DNA from: Stenotrophomonas maltophilia
GTDB lineage: Bacteria > Pseudomonadota > Gammaproteobacteria > Xanthomonadales > Xanthomonadaceae
Reading direction: 5' to 3'
Length of the DNA stretch: 64,000 bases
Assembly (NCBI RefSeq): GCF_023518235.1
Contig: NZ_CP090423.1
Span: 1,364,001-1,428,000, forward strand
Both the position numbers and the translations under genes were made by a program. Under the pieces are notes generated by a model that did not search any database, was not told the origin of the DNA, and saw only the letters and a program-made list of their open reading frames with translations. Positions 43,511-54,800 of this stretch are shown here, one piece after another. Position 1 is the stretch's first letter; every line of letters begins with the position of its first letter.

Positions 43511-44674
43511 GTGGACGCAGCCGCTTCTACGACGTCCGTGCTGACGGACCCTTCCCGCCAATTGCGACTGCTGATCGACAGCGTGCGCGACCATGCGCTG
43601 TACCTGCTTGATCCCGAAGGCATCGTGTGCAGCTGGAACCCGGGCGCAGAGCGCATCAAGGGCTATTCAGCCGCTGAAGTGGTTGGAACGCACTTCGGAC
43701 GCTTCTATCTGGCCACCGACCGCGAGGCCGGCGAGCCGCAACGCCTGCTTCGCGTCGCCGCGCAGCAGGGCCATGTCGCCAGCGAAGGCTGGCGGGTACG
43801 CCGTGATGGGTCTTCGTTCCGCGCCAGCGTGGTCATCGAGCCGGTGGTCGAAGCCGGCGAACTGCTCGGCTTCGTCAAGATCACCCGCGACATCACCGAG
43901 CAGTGGCAGGCACAACGGCTGCTGCGCGATGCCCAGCGTGCGCTGCGCAACACCCAGCAGTTCGAGACGGTGGGCCGGCTCAGCCGGGGGCTGTCGCACG
44001 AGTTCAACAACCTGCTGACCACCATCGGCAATGCGCTGGATCTGCTGGCCATGCGCGTAGGCAGCGACGACAGGCGCGCGGTCGAACTGCTGGATGCGGC
44101 CCAGGCCGCCACCGACCGCGGCGCGCTGCTGACCCGCCAGCTGCTGGCCTTCAGCACCGGGCAGACCCTGATCCGCGAGCCACTGGACATCAACGCACAG
44201 CTGCAGCACTGGCTGCCGGACCTGCAGCGCGCCTGCCCGCCCACGGTGGTGCTGGACCTGCGGCTGACGCCCGGCCTGCCCGCGGTGAGCACCGACGCGA
44301 TGCAGCTGCAGACCGCGCTGAGCAATCTGGTGGCCAATGCCGTGGAAGCTACCCTCGATGGCGGCCGCGTCCTGGTGGCCACCGCACTGGAGCATCGGCT
44401 CGACCCGGATGCGGACAGCACGTTGCAACGTGGCTATGTCACCCTCAGCGTCTGTGACGAGGGCCATGGCATGGCTGCCGACATCGCCGAGCGCGCAACC
44501 GAACCCTTCTTCACCACCAAGGACATCGGCAAGGGCAGCGGTCTGGGCCTGAGCCAGGTGTTCGGATTCACCACCCAGAGCGGCGGCTTCGTCGACGTGT
44601 CCACCACGCCCGGTGTCGGCACCACGGTCAGCCTGCTGCTCCCTGCAATAGAGGACCCTGCCGATGACCGATGA
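43511..44674 (+). CDS. PAS-domain sensor histidine kinase
   Basis: This 387-residue soluble kinase has a PAS domain (about residues 15-130, SVRDHALYLLDPEGIVCSWNPG and FRASVVIEPVVEAGELLGFVKITRDITEQ), then a His-kinase core with the acceptor in GRLSRGLSHEFNNLLTTIGN and HATPase motifs NAVEATLDGG, DEGHGMAADI and GSGLGLSQVFG. The start is a GTG at 43511 with no strong ribosome site; the true start may differ by a few codons. The stop overlaps the next receiver gene by 11 bp. It is divergent from the hybrid kinase operon. Confidence 0.9.
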   Translation: MDAAASTTSVLTDPSRQLRLLIDSVRDHALYLLDPEGIVCSWNPGAERIKGYSAAEVVGTHFGRFYLATDREAGEPQRLLRVAAQQGHVASEGWRVRRDGSSFRASVVIEPVVEAGELLGFVKITRDITEQWQAQRLLRDAQRALRNTQQFETVGRLSRGLSHEFNNLLTTIGNALDLLAMRVGSDDRRAVELLDAAQAATDRGALLTRQLLAFSTGQTLIREPLDINAQLQHWLPDLQRACPPTVVLDLRLTPGLPAVSTDAMQLQTALSNLVANAVEATLDGGRVLVATALEHRLDPDADSTLQRGYVTLSVCDEGHGMAADIAERATEPFFTTKDIGKGSGLGLSQVFGFTTQSGGFVDVSTTPGVGTTVSLLLPAIEDPADDR

Positions 44675-45023
44675 CCCGATCCGCGTACTGATGGTGGAGG
44701 ACCAGACCGATCTGCGCGAGATGATCGGCCTGGCCCTGCGCGACTTCGGCATCGACGTGTCCACGACCGCCGATGCCCAAGAAGCGGCCGCGCTGCTGAA
44801 GGGCGAAGCGCGTTTCGATGTGGTGTTCAGTGACATCAGCATGCCCAACGGCATGTCCGGCATCGAGCTGAGTGAACACGTCGCCCGCGAACAGCCACAG
44901 GCGCGGATGATCCTGTCGTCCGGCTATGCGCGTTCGCAGCTGCCCCCGCTGCCCGAGCAGGTGGAATTCCTGCCCAAGCCCTACCGCCTGCGCCAGTTGG
45001 TGCAGCTGCTGAAGCAGGAGTGA
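44664..45023 (+). CDS. Single-domain response regulator (REC)
   Basis: This 119-residue receiver has the acidic pair in VLMVEDQTD, the phospho-acceptor in VVFSDISMPNG and the Lys in FLPKPYRLRQL. It has no output domain and overlaps the PAS kinase gene by 11 bp, so it is the partner of that kinase. SMAG repeats follow directly. Confidence 0.92.
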   Translation: MTDDPIRVLMVEDQTDLREMIGLALRDFGIDVSTTADAQEAAALLKGEARFDVVFSDISMPNGMSGIELSEHVAREQPQARMILSSGYARSQLPPLPEQVEFLPKPYRLRQLVQLLKQE

Positions 45024-45118
45024 GTAGTCGCCGGGCATGGCCCGGCGCTACCAGCCCCTCTCCGCCGGGCATGGCCCGGCGTATCCGCTCCTGTAGCGCC
45101 GAGCCCACGCTCGGCTGC
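45024..45118. repeat. Cluster of three SMAG-type palindromes
   Basis: Three units lie in tandem: 45024-45051, 45063-45081 and 45093-45118. The first two share CGCCGGGC with GCCCGGCG around ATG; the third uses GCCGAGC and GCTCGGC. They fill the whole gap between the convergent receiver gene and the barrel gene. Confidence 0.8.
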
Positions 45119-45123
45119 CCTCA

Positions 45124-48100
45124 TCAATAGCGCCCCACCAGGTTCAGGTACCACCCGCGGTGGGTGTAGTCGAACCGGGTCAGGTCATCGCTGAAGTCGG
45201 TGAAGTTGTAGCCCACACCGACGCGGAAGTTGCGCCCGATATCGCGATCGACACCGGCCAGCCAGCCCTGCCGGCGACCGCCATCGCGCACGTCCAGCAG
45301 GCGATACTCCAGCAGGCCATGCCACTGGTAGTACAGGTCGTAGCGCAGCTGGCCCGAAGCAAAGTTGGTGGCCGAATCGAACCACGGCCCGGTGCCGCGC
45401 CCATAGCGCACCTCGCCCTCGCGGCGCGCCGCCTTGGCCGCCACTTCCCAGCGCTGGTCGATGCGGTAGACACCTTCCAGCGACAGCACCTGGGTGCGCT
45501 GGTCGTAATCCACACCATTGACCTGACCCATCGTGGACAGGTCATACAGGTAGCTGTAGCGGCCGAACAGCGCCCAGCGGTCGTTGTCCCAAGGGCGGTA
45601 GGCGAAGCCCAGGTTGCCTTCGATGAAGCGCGCGCCTGCCACCGGGTTGATCGCATCATCGGTGTCGGCGTAGTTGAAGCGCGCCGCGATCCGCCAGCTG
45701 TCGTTGAGACGATGGCTCAGGCGGTTGGTGCTGACCCATTGCGTGCGTCGCTCGGCACCGGTATCGCGGCGCCATTCCAGCTTGCTCTGCCATTCGGTGC
45801 CGGGCGAGGTCCGCCCGCCTGACAGGCTCACCGCCTTGCGGTCCACCTGGCCACTGCTGGAATCGAGCTTGCCGTCGCTGAGAGTGAAGCCGGCATTCCA
45901 CCCTACCGCCGGGTAGAAATCCATGCCGAAAGTATGCGCCAGCCCGGAGTCCTGCCCGGATTTGAGGAACTGGCTTTCATTGAACACATTGACCTGGTCG
46001 GACAGGCGCCAGCGCTGGCCCAGCGTCCAGCCATCCTGCGCGTTCGGGCTGAACAACGGGTCGTACTCGCTGCGATCAGTGGACTGGGTAAAGGCGCCAT
46101 AGAAGCTGTGCTGCGGGGTCAGCCGGTACTCGGCGTTGACCTGCGCGGCGGTGCCACGGTCGCCATCGCTCACCTCGGCACCAACGGTGGACAGGTTGGC
46201 GAAGGTCCAGGTACCACCGGCCACCACCGCATCGTTGTCGGCGTAGCGGCCATGGTCATCATCCACGGTCAGCTGGCCGCCTCCGTACACATCCAGCGAG
46301 GTGCCGATGCGGTGCGTATAGCGGGCGGCGGCCAGCACACCGGCTACGTTGCCGCCGGTACCACGGTCTTCCTGCACGCGACGCAGCTCGGCCGACAGGC
46401 GATCGTTCTCGCCGATCCGCCACTCGGCGGTGGCCTGTGCCTGGATCAGCGACTCGCTGCCACGGCGCGCCTCGCTGTAGCGGGCGTACAGGCTGAAGTC
46501 GTCGGTCACGTAACCCAGCAGCTCGGCACCCTGTTCGCGCACGCGCTGGCCGGTATCGAAGCGCCCCACCGAGTAGCCGCCGTCGACCTGGCGCCACCAG
46601 GCCCCGGCACTCCAGTCGCGCCGGGTCCAGCCAAGCTCGCGCAGGTTGATGCGCGCTTCCACAGCTGTCGCCTCGCCTTCGCGCGGCCCTTCCGGATTGA
46701 GGCGGCTGAAGCTCAGGCCGCCGTTGTCGGAGAAGAACACCGGCGCACTGGTGGCTTCGCTGCGGCTGTGTTCCACCTTCAGGTAGGTGCCACGGCCGGC
46801 CTGCAGGGTCAGGTCCGCGCCCTTCAGCGAATAGTCCTGACCGGCGCGCTGCTCGTCCACGTAGGTAGCGCCGAGGGCCACGTGATCGCCGAACCAGTGC
46901 TTGCCGCGCACGCCGGCGGTGATGTCGTCGCTGTCGAAGCCGGTCGGCACCCACTCGTAGTCCACGATCAAGCGCTGCTCATAGCCGTCCAGCGGCACGT
47001 CGCGGCTGATCCGGCGCAGGTTCTCGCGACTGACCTGGGCCAGCGGCCGGGTCAACAGGATGCGGCCCTGCAGGGCGTCGATCTCGTAGTCGGCGCCACG
47101 CACCATCGGCACGCGCTGCTCCACGCGGCCGGTGGTGCGGTCACGGATTTCCAGCACCACCTGGTCCGAGCCACTGAGAATGCTGGCGTGGCGCAGGTAG
47201 TACAGGCTGCCGCCGGTACCGATGAACTCGCTGTGGCCCGGCGCCGTCTCGGCCTGCGAGCCGAACAGGCGCAGCTCGCTGCGCGCATCGCCCCAGGCGT
47301 TGGCACCACGCGAACGCCACGACAGTGCCGCACCGTACAGCGAACGCACGTACTGCGCGTACTCGGTGCCGGTCAGGCCGGTGTTGTAGTTGCCCCACAG
47401 CGCCTGGTTCTTGTCCCAGTCCATGCGCAGGTAGAAGCGGCCCATGCTGTCCACGTCGCGCTGGGTCAGCGAGTCATCGCCATAGGTCGGGTAATACAGG
47501 TCCGGGTCCAGGCTGCGGAACAGGTCGCGCGGGTCGGCAGTGGTGAAGCCGGTGAACAGCTCGTCCAGCGGACGGTTCTGGGTGTCGGCCTGCGCGGTCA
47601 ACAGGTAGCGGCCGCGCGTCTTGGCCTTCAGGTAGAACGCCAGGCGGCCATCGCTGAGCACATCGTCATTGCGCTCGCCACGGGCCAGGTCCTGCCCTGC
47701 CCCGCTGGCCTTGTTCTGGTACACGGTGATGTCGGCCAGGCCGACACCGAACAGGTACTGGCCACTGACATCAACCTCCAGCGTACGCGCGATGGCCGGG
47801 GCATCCGGCCGCTCCACACGCACGTCGAAGGCGTGGTGGCCGATCGGCATCAGGTACTCGGCGGCGAACTTGCGGTCCTGGTCCAGTGGGTAGCTGTCGC
47901 CGTTGATCTTCAGTGCGGCACCCAGCGGAAGGTCGCGGCCACGCAGGCGGACCCGCGAGCCGTACACCGGAATGTTCTGCTGGCGCAGGCCATTGCCGTC
48001 GAACACCTGCTGCAGCAACGACAGCGACGCGGCCTGGCTGGCGTCCACCGAGGTGCCGCGACGGTCTTCCAGCGCGTCACGCAACTGCTGGTTGCCACGC

Positions 48101-48813
48101 TCGAACTCCGCCGGCGTCACCAGCTGCATCGACTGCGCGGTGGTTTCATCCACGTTGCCATCAGCGTCGAAGGCGCGCAGCACATAGACCAGGCGATCGC
48201 CCCGGCGCAGCGGCGTAGACGCTGGCATCGTCCCGTCCCAGTATCCCTGCGACACCGCCGCCACCGGCAGCTCGAAGGTCGCCAGTGCTGCCACACGATC
48301 CGTGTCGCTGCCGCGGTAGACGCTGACTTCCAGGCGCTGGATGAAGGCGGTGTAGTTGCCGCGCACGTAGAACTCGACCGGCCGCACGATGCGGCCTTCA
48401 TCGAAGGCGACCATGCCCGGCGCCGACACCGACAGCTCGGGCTGGCCCATCGCCGGATCCTCGGTGGCCCAGATCGCGCCACCTTCCGGCAGGCGGATCA
48501 TGAACTCACCGCGCACGGTGGCCTTGCCCGGCTCATCGATGGCCAAGCTGACCCGGCGATCCGGCTGCAGTGCCTGCGAGCCGGAACGCGCCGAGGTGCC
48601 CTCGGTGACCGGTTCGTCATAGCTGCGCGAGCGCAGGCTGAACAACAGCTCGCCCTCGGCGTTGCACTGGGTGCCGTCACAACGAATCGGCGTCGGTTCG
48701 GCAGCCGGCGGGGCCGCCTGGGCCGTTGCGGCCAGGCCCAGTAACAGCGCCTGGTACAGGGCGGCGCGCGGCAGGCGGGCCGCACGGCGGGCGGCAGAGT
48801 GATGCGCGCTCAT
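45124..48813 (-). CDS. Large predicted outer-membrane beta-barrel protein paired with an OmpA-repeat protein
   Basis: This 1229-residue protein has a signal peptide ending AATAQAAPP, an N-terminal periplasmic part (about 35-480) of beta and Ig-like segments, and a long C-terminal region of alternating aromatic and polar residues typical of barrel strands, ending in Tyr (GWYLNLVGRY), the usual assembly signal for BAM. I do not see a TonB plug. Its ATG overlaps the stop of the upstream 2057-residue gene (ATGA), so the two are made together and probably act as one surface complex. Function is unknown; adhesion, secretion of the partner, or surface-layer anchoring are possibilities. Confidence 0.75.
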   Translation of the reverse strand: MSAHHSAARRAARLPRAALYQALLLGLAATAQAAPPAAEPTPIRCDGTQCNAEGELLFSLRSRSYDEPVTEGTSARSGSQALQPDRRVSLAIDEPGKATVRGEFMIRLPEGGAIWATEDPAMGQPELSVSAPGMVAFDEGRIVRPVEFYVRGNYTAFIQRLEVSVYRGSDTDRVAALATFELPVAAVSQGYWDGTMPASTPLRRGDRLVYVLRAFDADGNVDETTAQSMQLVTPAEFERGNQQLRDALEDRRGTSVDASQAASLSLLQQVFDGNGLRQQNIPVYGSRVRLRGRDLPLGAALKINGDSYPLDQDRKFAAEYLMPIGHHAFDVRVERPDAPAIARTLEVDVSGQYLFGVGLADITVYQNKASGAGQDLARGERNDDVLSDGRLAFYLKAKTRGRYLLTAQADTQNRPLDELFTGFTTADPRDLFRSLDPDLYYPTYGDDSLTQRDVDSMGRFYLRMDWDKNQALWGNYNTGLTGTEYAQYVRSLYGAALSWRSRGANAWGDARSELRLFGSQAETAPGHSEFIGTGGSLYYLRHASILSGSDQVVLEIRDRTTGRVEQRVPMVRGADYEIDALQGRILLTRPLAQVSRENLRRISRDVPLDGYEQRLIVDYEWVPTGFDSDDITAGVRGKHWFGDHVALGATYVDEQRAGQDYSLKGADLTLQAGRGTYLKVEHSRSEATSAPVFFSDNGGLSFSRLNPEGPREGEATAVEARINLRELGWTRRDWSAGAWWRQVDGGYSVGRFDTGQRVREQGAELLGYVTDDFSLYARYSEARRGSESLIQAQATAEWRIGENDRLSAELRRVQEDRGTGGNVAGVLAAARYTHRIGTSLDVYGGGQLTVDDDHGRYADNDAVVAGGTWTFANLSTVGAEVSDGDRGTAAQVNAEYRLTPQHSFYGAFTQSTDRSEYDPLFSPNAQDGWTLGQRWRLSDQVNVFNESQFLKSGQDSGLAHTFGMDFYPAVGWNAGFTLSDGKLDSSSGQVDRKAVSLSGGRTSPGTEWQSKLEWRRDTGAERRTQWVSTNRLSHRLNDSWRIAARFNYADTDDAINPVAGARFIEGNLGFAYRPWDNDRWALFGRYSYLYDLSTMGQVNGVDYDQRTQVLSLEGVYRIDQRWEVAAKAARREGEVRYGRGTGPWFDSATNFASGQLRYDLYYQWHGLLEYRLLDVRDGGRRQGWLAGVDRDIGRNFRVGVGYNFTDFSDDLTRFDYTHRGWYLNLVGRY

Positions 48814-51800
48814 CGGCGGGCCTCCTGTTGGCGGGCGGCCGCGCGGGTGGCGGCGCTCTCCTCGTTGCGTACGCGCAGGCGTTGCTGCACGGCGGGACTG
48901 AGCTGGCTGCGCAGCGCCTCGAACACGGCGTTGGCACGACGCAGGCCCAGCGCCTGGTTGTAGGCGTGGCTGCCGCGCACATCGGTGTGACCGACCAGGC
49001 TGACCTGGCCACCGCCCAGCGCCTCCAGGCGTGCGGCGATGGCGGCCAGCAATGGCTTGAACTCCTCACGCACGGTGGCCTTGTCGGTGTCGAACAGCAC
49101 GTTGCCGAGCAGTGCGCCACCGGCATCCACGCCGGCCAGCAGCGAGTGCGGATCCCGCACGTCGGTGCGCAGCTGCACGGTCAGGCCGGCGCGTGCGCTC
49201 TCGGCCACCTCGTCCTGCAGCGCATCGCGTACCGCTACGGCGCGGGCAAAGGCCAGTGCCTGGCTCTCGCCATTGGCAGCGATCACCACATCGCCGCCCT
49301 GGTAGCGGTCCACCACCTCGGCCATCTTCTTCAGCACCGGGCGATAGCTGGACTGCAGCTCGCTGCTGCCCGGTGCGAACAGCACCTCGCCCAGCGCAAT
49401 CTCCATGCGCTCGGCGCCGGCCTGCGGCGACGGCGGCAGGCGCACGCCGAAGCTGAAGCGGGTCGGCACGCCCTGCGTCACCCGACGCAGCAGCGGGTTT
49501 TCGGTGGTCAGCTCGGCACCGCCCGGCAACGTCGCCGGATCCAGCTTGATGATGAAGTTGCGGCCCAGGCGCGCGTCACCTCCGTGTACATCGGCCAGGT
49601 GATAGCGGCCGAACGGATCGGTCTCCACCAGCAGGCCTTCCACCGTAGCCAGGCGCACGCCGGGGATGCCCTGCTCCTGGATACCGTCGTTGCCGATCAC
49701 ATAGGCCACCTCGTAGCCCTCGGCGACGCGGGCGATCTCGCGGCGCACGCTCGGTTCGGCTGCGGTCAGGCCCTTGCCGGCCTCGCCACTGCGCTCCACA
49801 CGCGTGACGCCCTGTGCATCCATCCGCAGGCGATGGCCCTGTGCGCTTTCCAGCACGAAGTCATCGGTAAACGTCAGCTCGCGCAAACGCTGGCGCAGCA
49901 CTACCTGATGCATTTCGGCCGTGTCGGAGGTCGACGCGCGGCCATGCACCACGCCGATCTGCACGCCATGCAGCAACGGCGCACTGGCGTCGGCCACCGG
50001 CTGCGGACCTTCGCCGCGATCCAGCGTGGTCGAGCCCGGCACATAGGCCGACGCGGCGAAGCCACCCTGCACGCGCACCCCGGTCAGCTCGGCGCTGTCC
50101 TGCCAGCCGTCGCCGTCGCGATCATCGAACACGGTGCCGAACACCAGGCTGTCTTCCAGCAACGGATCGGCGTCCATCGCCACTTCGGCGGTGGCCACGT
50201 TCGACACGGGGCTTCCATCTTCCGCCGTCGCCACGGCCTGGTTCACATGGGTACCGGCACGCACGCCAGCGCCCACCCGCAGCAGGTAGGTGATGGTCGC
50301 GCTGCGGCCCACAGCAATATCCACCGCGCCGATGCGCAACGGCGACTGGCTGCTGGCCAGGGCGAACGCCCCGTCATCGTCGGCCACCCGCATCGAGCCA
50401 TCCACGTAGCTGAAGCCCGGCGGCGGCGTGTCCACCACCACGCCATCGCGCCAGTGGCTGCCGCCCACGTTCTCCACCACCAGCTGGTAGCGCACTAGGT
50501 CGCCCACCTTCACCCGGCGTGGGCTGGCCGTCTTGGTGATGCGCAGCGCAAAGTCGGACACCACCTTGTGGCGCGTCTCGCAGGTGGTGCATTCCGGCGG
50601 CGGCGAGCCGTCCGGATACTGGCCCCGCAGCCGGTTCAGCACTTCGGTGCGGGCTTCCTGGTTGACGATGGCCTGATAGACGTATTCGTAGCGACCCACC
50701 GGGGTTCCGCTGGGCACGGTGCAGACGATGTCCGCGCCCTGCTGTGCACAGCCCGCCGGCAGGCTCTCGATGCTCAGGCCTGCGTCCGGGGTATCCACCA
50801 GCTGCAGCGGCTGGCGCAGCGCTGCCCGCTCGACGGTGGCCACCAGCGTGTAGCGCAGGCGATCGCCCGGCCGTACTTCGGCACCGCTGGCCGGACCGGA
50901 CAGCTTCTCCAGCACGACACGCGGGTCGGCCAGTGCGTGCTCGGTGCTGCAGTCGCCGCTGCAGGTCGGCGTGTCACCGCCACTGCCCAGCACCGCATTG
51001 CGGACACTGCCGCTGGCCTGCGCATTGACCACCGCGCGATACCCCAGCGTGTAGGTGCCCGGGGCCGTTGCGGCCGGCAGCGTGCATACCAGCGGGTTGG
51101 CGCCGTTGCAGGTGAACGGACCGGGCTGGGTGACCGCCTGCAGGTCCAGGCCACGGCCGAGCGTATCGGTCAGGGTGACCACATCGGCGGTCTGCGAATT
51201 GGCCACGGTCACTTCCACCGTGTAGTCCACCGCATCGCCGATATCGACCGGGGCCACGGTGGCCGACTGCTTGCGGTAGGTCACCACGGCCGCCAGCACC
51301 GGCGTGGTGGTGCCGCAGTTGCTGGTGCAGGTGGTGACGCCCGTGCCGCCACCCAGGACCGCATTGCTGACGCTGCCCTTGGCCTGGGCGTTCACCGTGG
51401 CGGTGTAGTTCACCGTGTAGGTGCCCGGCACGGTGCCGGCCGGCAGCGTGCACACCAGCGGGTTGGCCGCATTGCAGCTGAAGCCCTGGCTGGCGGTCAC
51501 CGCACCGAAGTCCAGGCCGGTGCCCATGGTGTCGGTCAGGGTGAACACTGCCGTGGTGCGCGAGTTGCTGACCACTGCGGTGAGCGTGTAGGCGATGCTG
51601 TCGCCCACCTTCACCGCACCGGCTGCCGCCGAGGTCTTGCGGTAATCGATGGCGCTGCCGGTCACCGGCGTGGTGGTACCGCAGTTGGCGGTACACGAGG
51701 GGTTGTCGCCACCGCTGCCAAGCACGGCGTTGGTGACCTGGCCGGTGGCCTGCGCGTTCACCACGGCGGTGTAGGACAGGCTGTAGCTACCCGGCACGGT

Positions 51801-54800
51801 CCCGGCCGGCAGGGTGCACACCAGCGGATTGGCGGCATTGCAGGTGTAGGCGCCCGCGCTGGTCACCGCACCGAAGTCCAGGCCGGTGCCCAGGGTATCG
51901 GTCAGGGTCACCACGTCGGTAGTGCGCGAGTTGGTCACCACCGTGGTCAGGGTATAGGTCAGCCGATCACCCACGGCGACCGGGCCGGTGCTGTTCACCG
52001 ACTTGGCATAGCTCACGCCCGGCGTCGCCACCGGCGTGGTGGTATCGCAGTTCACGCTGCACGACGGGTTGTCGGTGCCACTGCCGAGTACGGCGTTGCG
52101 CACGCTGCCGCTGGCCTGTGCGTTGACGGTGGCGCCATAGGTGAGGCTGTAGGTGCCCGGCACGGTGCCGGCCGGCAGCGTGCACACCAGTGGATTGGCG
52201 GCGTTGCAGGTGAAGTTGCCCGCGCTGCTGACACCAGCGAAGTCCAGGCCACTGCCCAGGGTATCGGTCAGCGTGACCACGGCGCTGGTGCGCGCGCGCG
52301 TCACCGTTGCCGTCAGGGTGTAGTCGATGCGGTCACCCACGCGCACCGGGCCGCCGGTGGAGGCCTGTTTGGCGTAGACCACCTGCGCGCTGGCCATCGG
52401 CGTGGTGGTATCGCAAGCGCCCACGCAGGACGGGTTGTCGGTGCCGCTGGGCACCACCGCGTTGCGCACTTGGCCGCTGGCCTGCACGTTGACCACGCCG
52501 GTGTAGGAGAACGCATAGCTGCCCGGCACGGTACCGGCCGGCAGCGTGCAGACCAGCGGATTGCCCGGCACGCAGCTGAAGCTGCCGGCGCTGGTGATGC
52601 TGCCGAAGTCCAGGCCGGTGCCCAGCGTATCGGTCAGCGTGGTCACCGCCGTGGTGCGCGAATCGGCCACCAGCACGGTCACCGTGTAGGCCACGCTGTC
52701 ACCGATGGCAACCGGACCGGCGGTGCTGCTGGCCTTGGACACCGAGATGCGCGGCACCGCCACCGGCGTGGTGGTGGTGCAGCTGCCGCTGCAGGTGGGC
52801 GTATCGGTACCGGTGCCGACCACGGTGTTGACCACCTGCCCGCTGGCCTGCGCATTGACCGTGGCTGTGTAGCCCAGGCTGTAGGTGCCCGGTGCGGTGC
52901 CAGCCGGCAGCGTACACACCAGCGGATTGGCGGCATTGCAGGTGAATGCACCGGGGCTGCTGACGCTGGCGAAATCCAGGCCGGTGCCCAGGGTGTCGGT
53001 CAGGGTCAGCACATCGCGGGTGTTGCCGTCGGCCACGGTCACATCCACCGTGTAGCTGACCGTCGCCCCCACCGCGACCGGGCCGGCAGTGTTCGAACGC
53101 TTGGCGTAGCTCACGCGCGTCACCGGCACGGTAACGTCACTGCGCGTGCAGTGATCGGCATCGGTGCAACCCACACCCGGCGCCGGCGGCGTGCCGTTGT
53201 TGAACGGGTCGTGGCCTCCGCCCACGCTGGCATGGTTGGTCAGCGCACCGGTGGCAGCGGCGGTGACGGTCACCGGCAGGGTGAAGGCCGAGCTGGAGCC
53301 GGGGCTGCCCGCGGCGGCCAGCACCTGGCTGCTGGTACAGGTCACATCCTGGCCGCTGGCGGTACAACTCCAGCTGCCGCTCACATGGGTGCCCGTCCAG
53401 TTCGGCACGATGCCGGCCGGCAGCTGGTCGCGCACCACGATGGCCGCGGCCGGCACATTCGGCGGATTGCCGGTCGGCACATCGGTGGTGTTGCTCACGG
53501 TCAGCGTGTAGGTGGTACCGGCCTGGCCATAGTTCCAGACGCCGCCGGTGGCGTTGTTGCCCTTGACCACCTTCAGCGACGGCGCGGTGATGGTGACCCG
53601 GTGGTCTTCCACCTCACCATCATCGGCCACACCGGTCGGGTTCTGGATCTGCGTGGCCAGGCTGGCGTAACGCAGGCGCACGTAGCTGGTGCCGGCACTG
53701 ACCGCCGCCGGCACGGTCCAGCTCAGGTTGGCCTGGCCGCCACTGCACAGCGCGGTGTTGCTGCGCTCGTTGGCGTCGAACTGGCCATTACGGTTGAAGT
53801 CGATCCAGCCGGCCACGCTGCCGTTGCCCACGCAGGCCACCGGCTGGTTGATCAGCGTACCGGCCTGCATCACGGTCAGGCGGTAGCTCGTTGGCCACCC
53901 GTCTTCCTCGCGGCTGCCGGCCTGTGGCGAGTTGTCGTCGCCCAGTGCATCGGCGCTGTAGCTGCTGCGCTGCTCGGTATCAGGGCCCAGGCTGCCGAGG
54001 AAATCGGTCAGCGGCGGCGCCAGGCCGCCGGGTGTGTAGCCGGCGGTGTTGATGTTGAAGTTGCTGGCGCCGGCCGGAATGCCGTCGGAGCGGAACTGCA
54101 GATCGTCCACCACGTGCATGGCGTCGCCATAGCTGGCCGGCGCATCGCCAAAGTCGGCATACGGCACCAGCAGGCCGATGGCAATGGCAGTGGTGCCGCC
54201 GCCGCGCATCGAGAAGCCCATGTTCACCGCCAGGTTGCCCGGCGCGTGTGCGGCATTGTCGAAACTCAGGAAGGTGACCGCAGCAGTGTTGTCGTCGTTG
54301 CCGGGGCCGAAACGGATCACCTGGTTGGCGCCGCTGGTCGACTTGTTCACCAGATAGGGCGTGGCGTTGGCCAGGTTCTTGCGGACCTCGACCACGTTCC
54401 AGGTGCCCTGCGCGCTGGCCTCGACGAATTCACCGCTGTTGTTGATCGACTCGGCGTCGGCCATCACCACGCCGCGCAGGCGGTACGGCGCACCACCGAG
54501 GGTCGAGGTACAGGTGATGCTGAAGCTGGAGGTGCCACTGGCGCGCGCGATGCCGGCAATCAGCTGGTTGCTGGTACCGGTGCCGCCGATGTTGTACAGA
54601 TCGTCGAGGCTGTCGCCGCCGAAGTTGCCGGGACGATAGCTGCGCAGCACGTTGGTCTCGGCCGTGTTCAGGCGGCAATCGACGCGCAGGTTCACTCCGG
54701 CTGCGACCGGCATGTCGATCGACGAGGTCGCGCCGTCGTTGAGCACGACGTTGTTCACCCCGTTGGCGCCGCCCCCCCAGGTCAGCCACAGCACCGTATT

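Noticed and set aside
45934..48744. 936-codon plus-strand frame opposite the barrel gene
   Set aside because: Antisense shadow of a signal-peptide-bearing minus-strand gene.
50935..53123. CRISPR-like periodic repeats
   Set aside because: The 366-bp period is in-frame coding repeats, with no short repeats and spacers and no cas genes.
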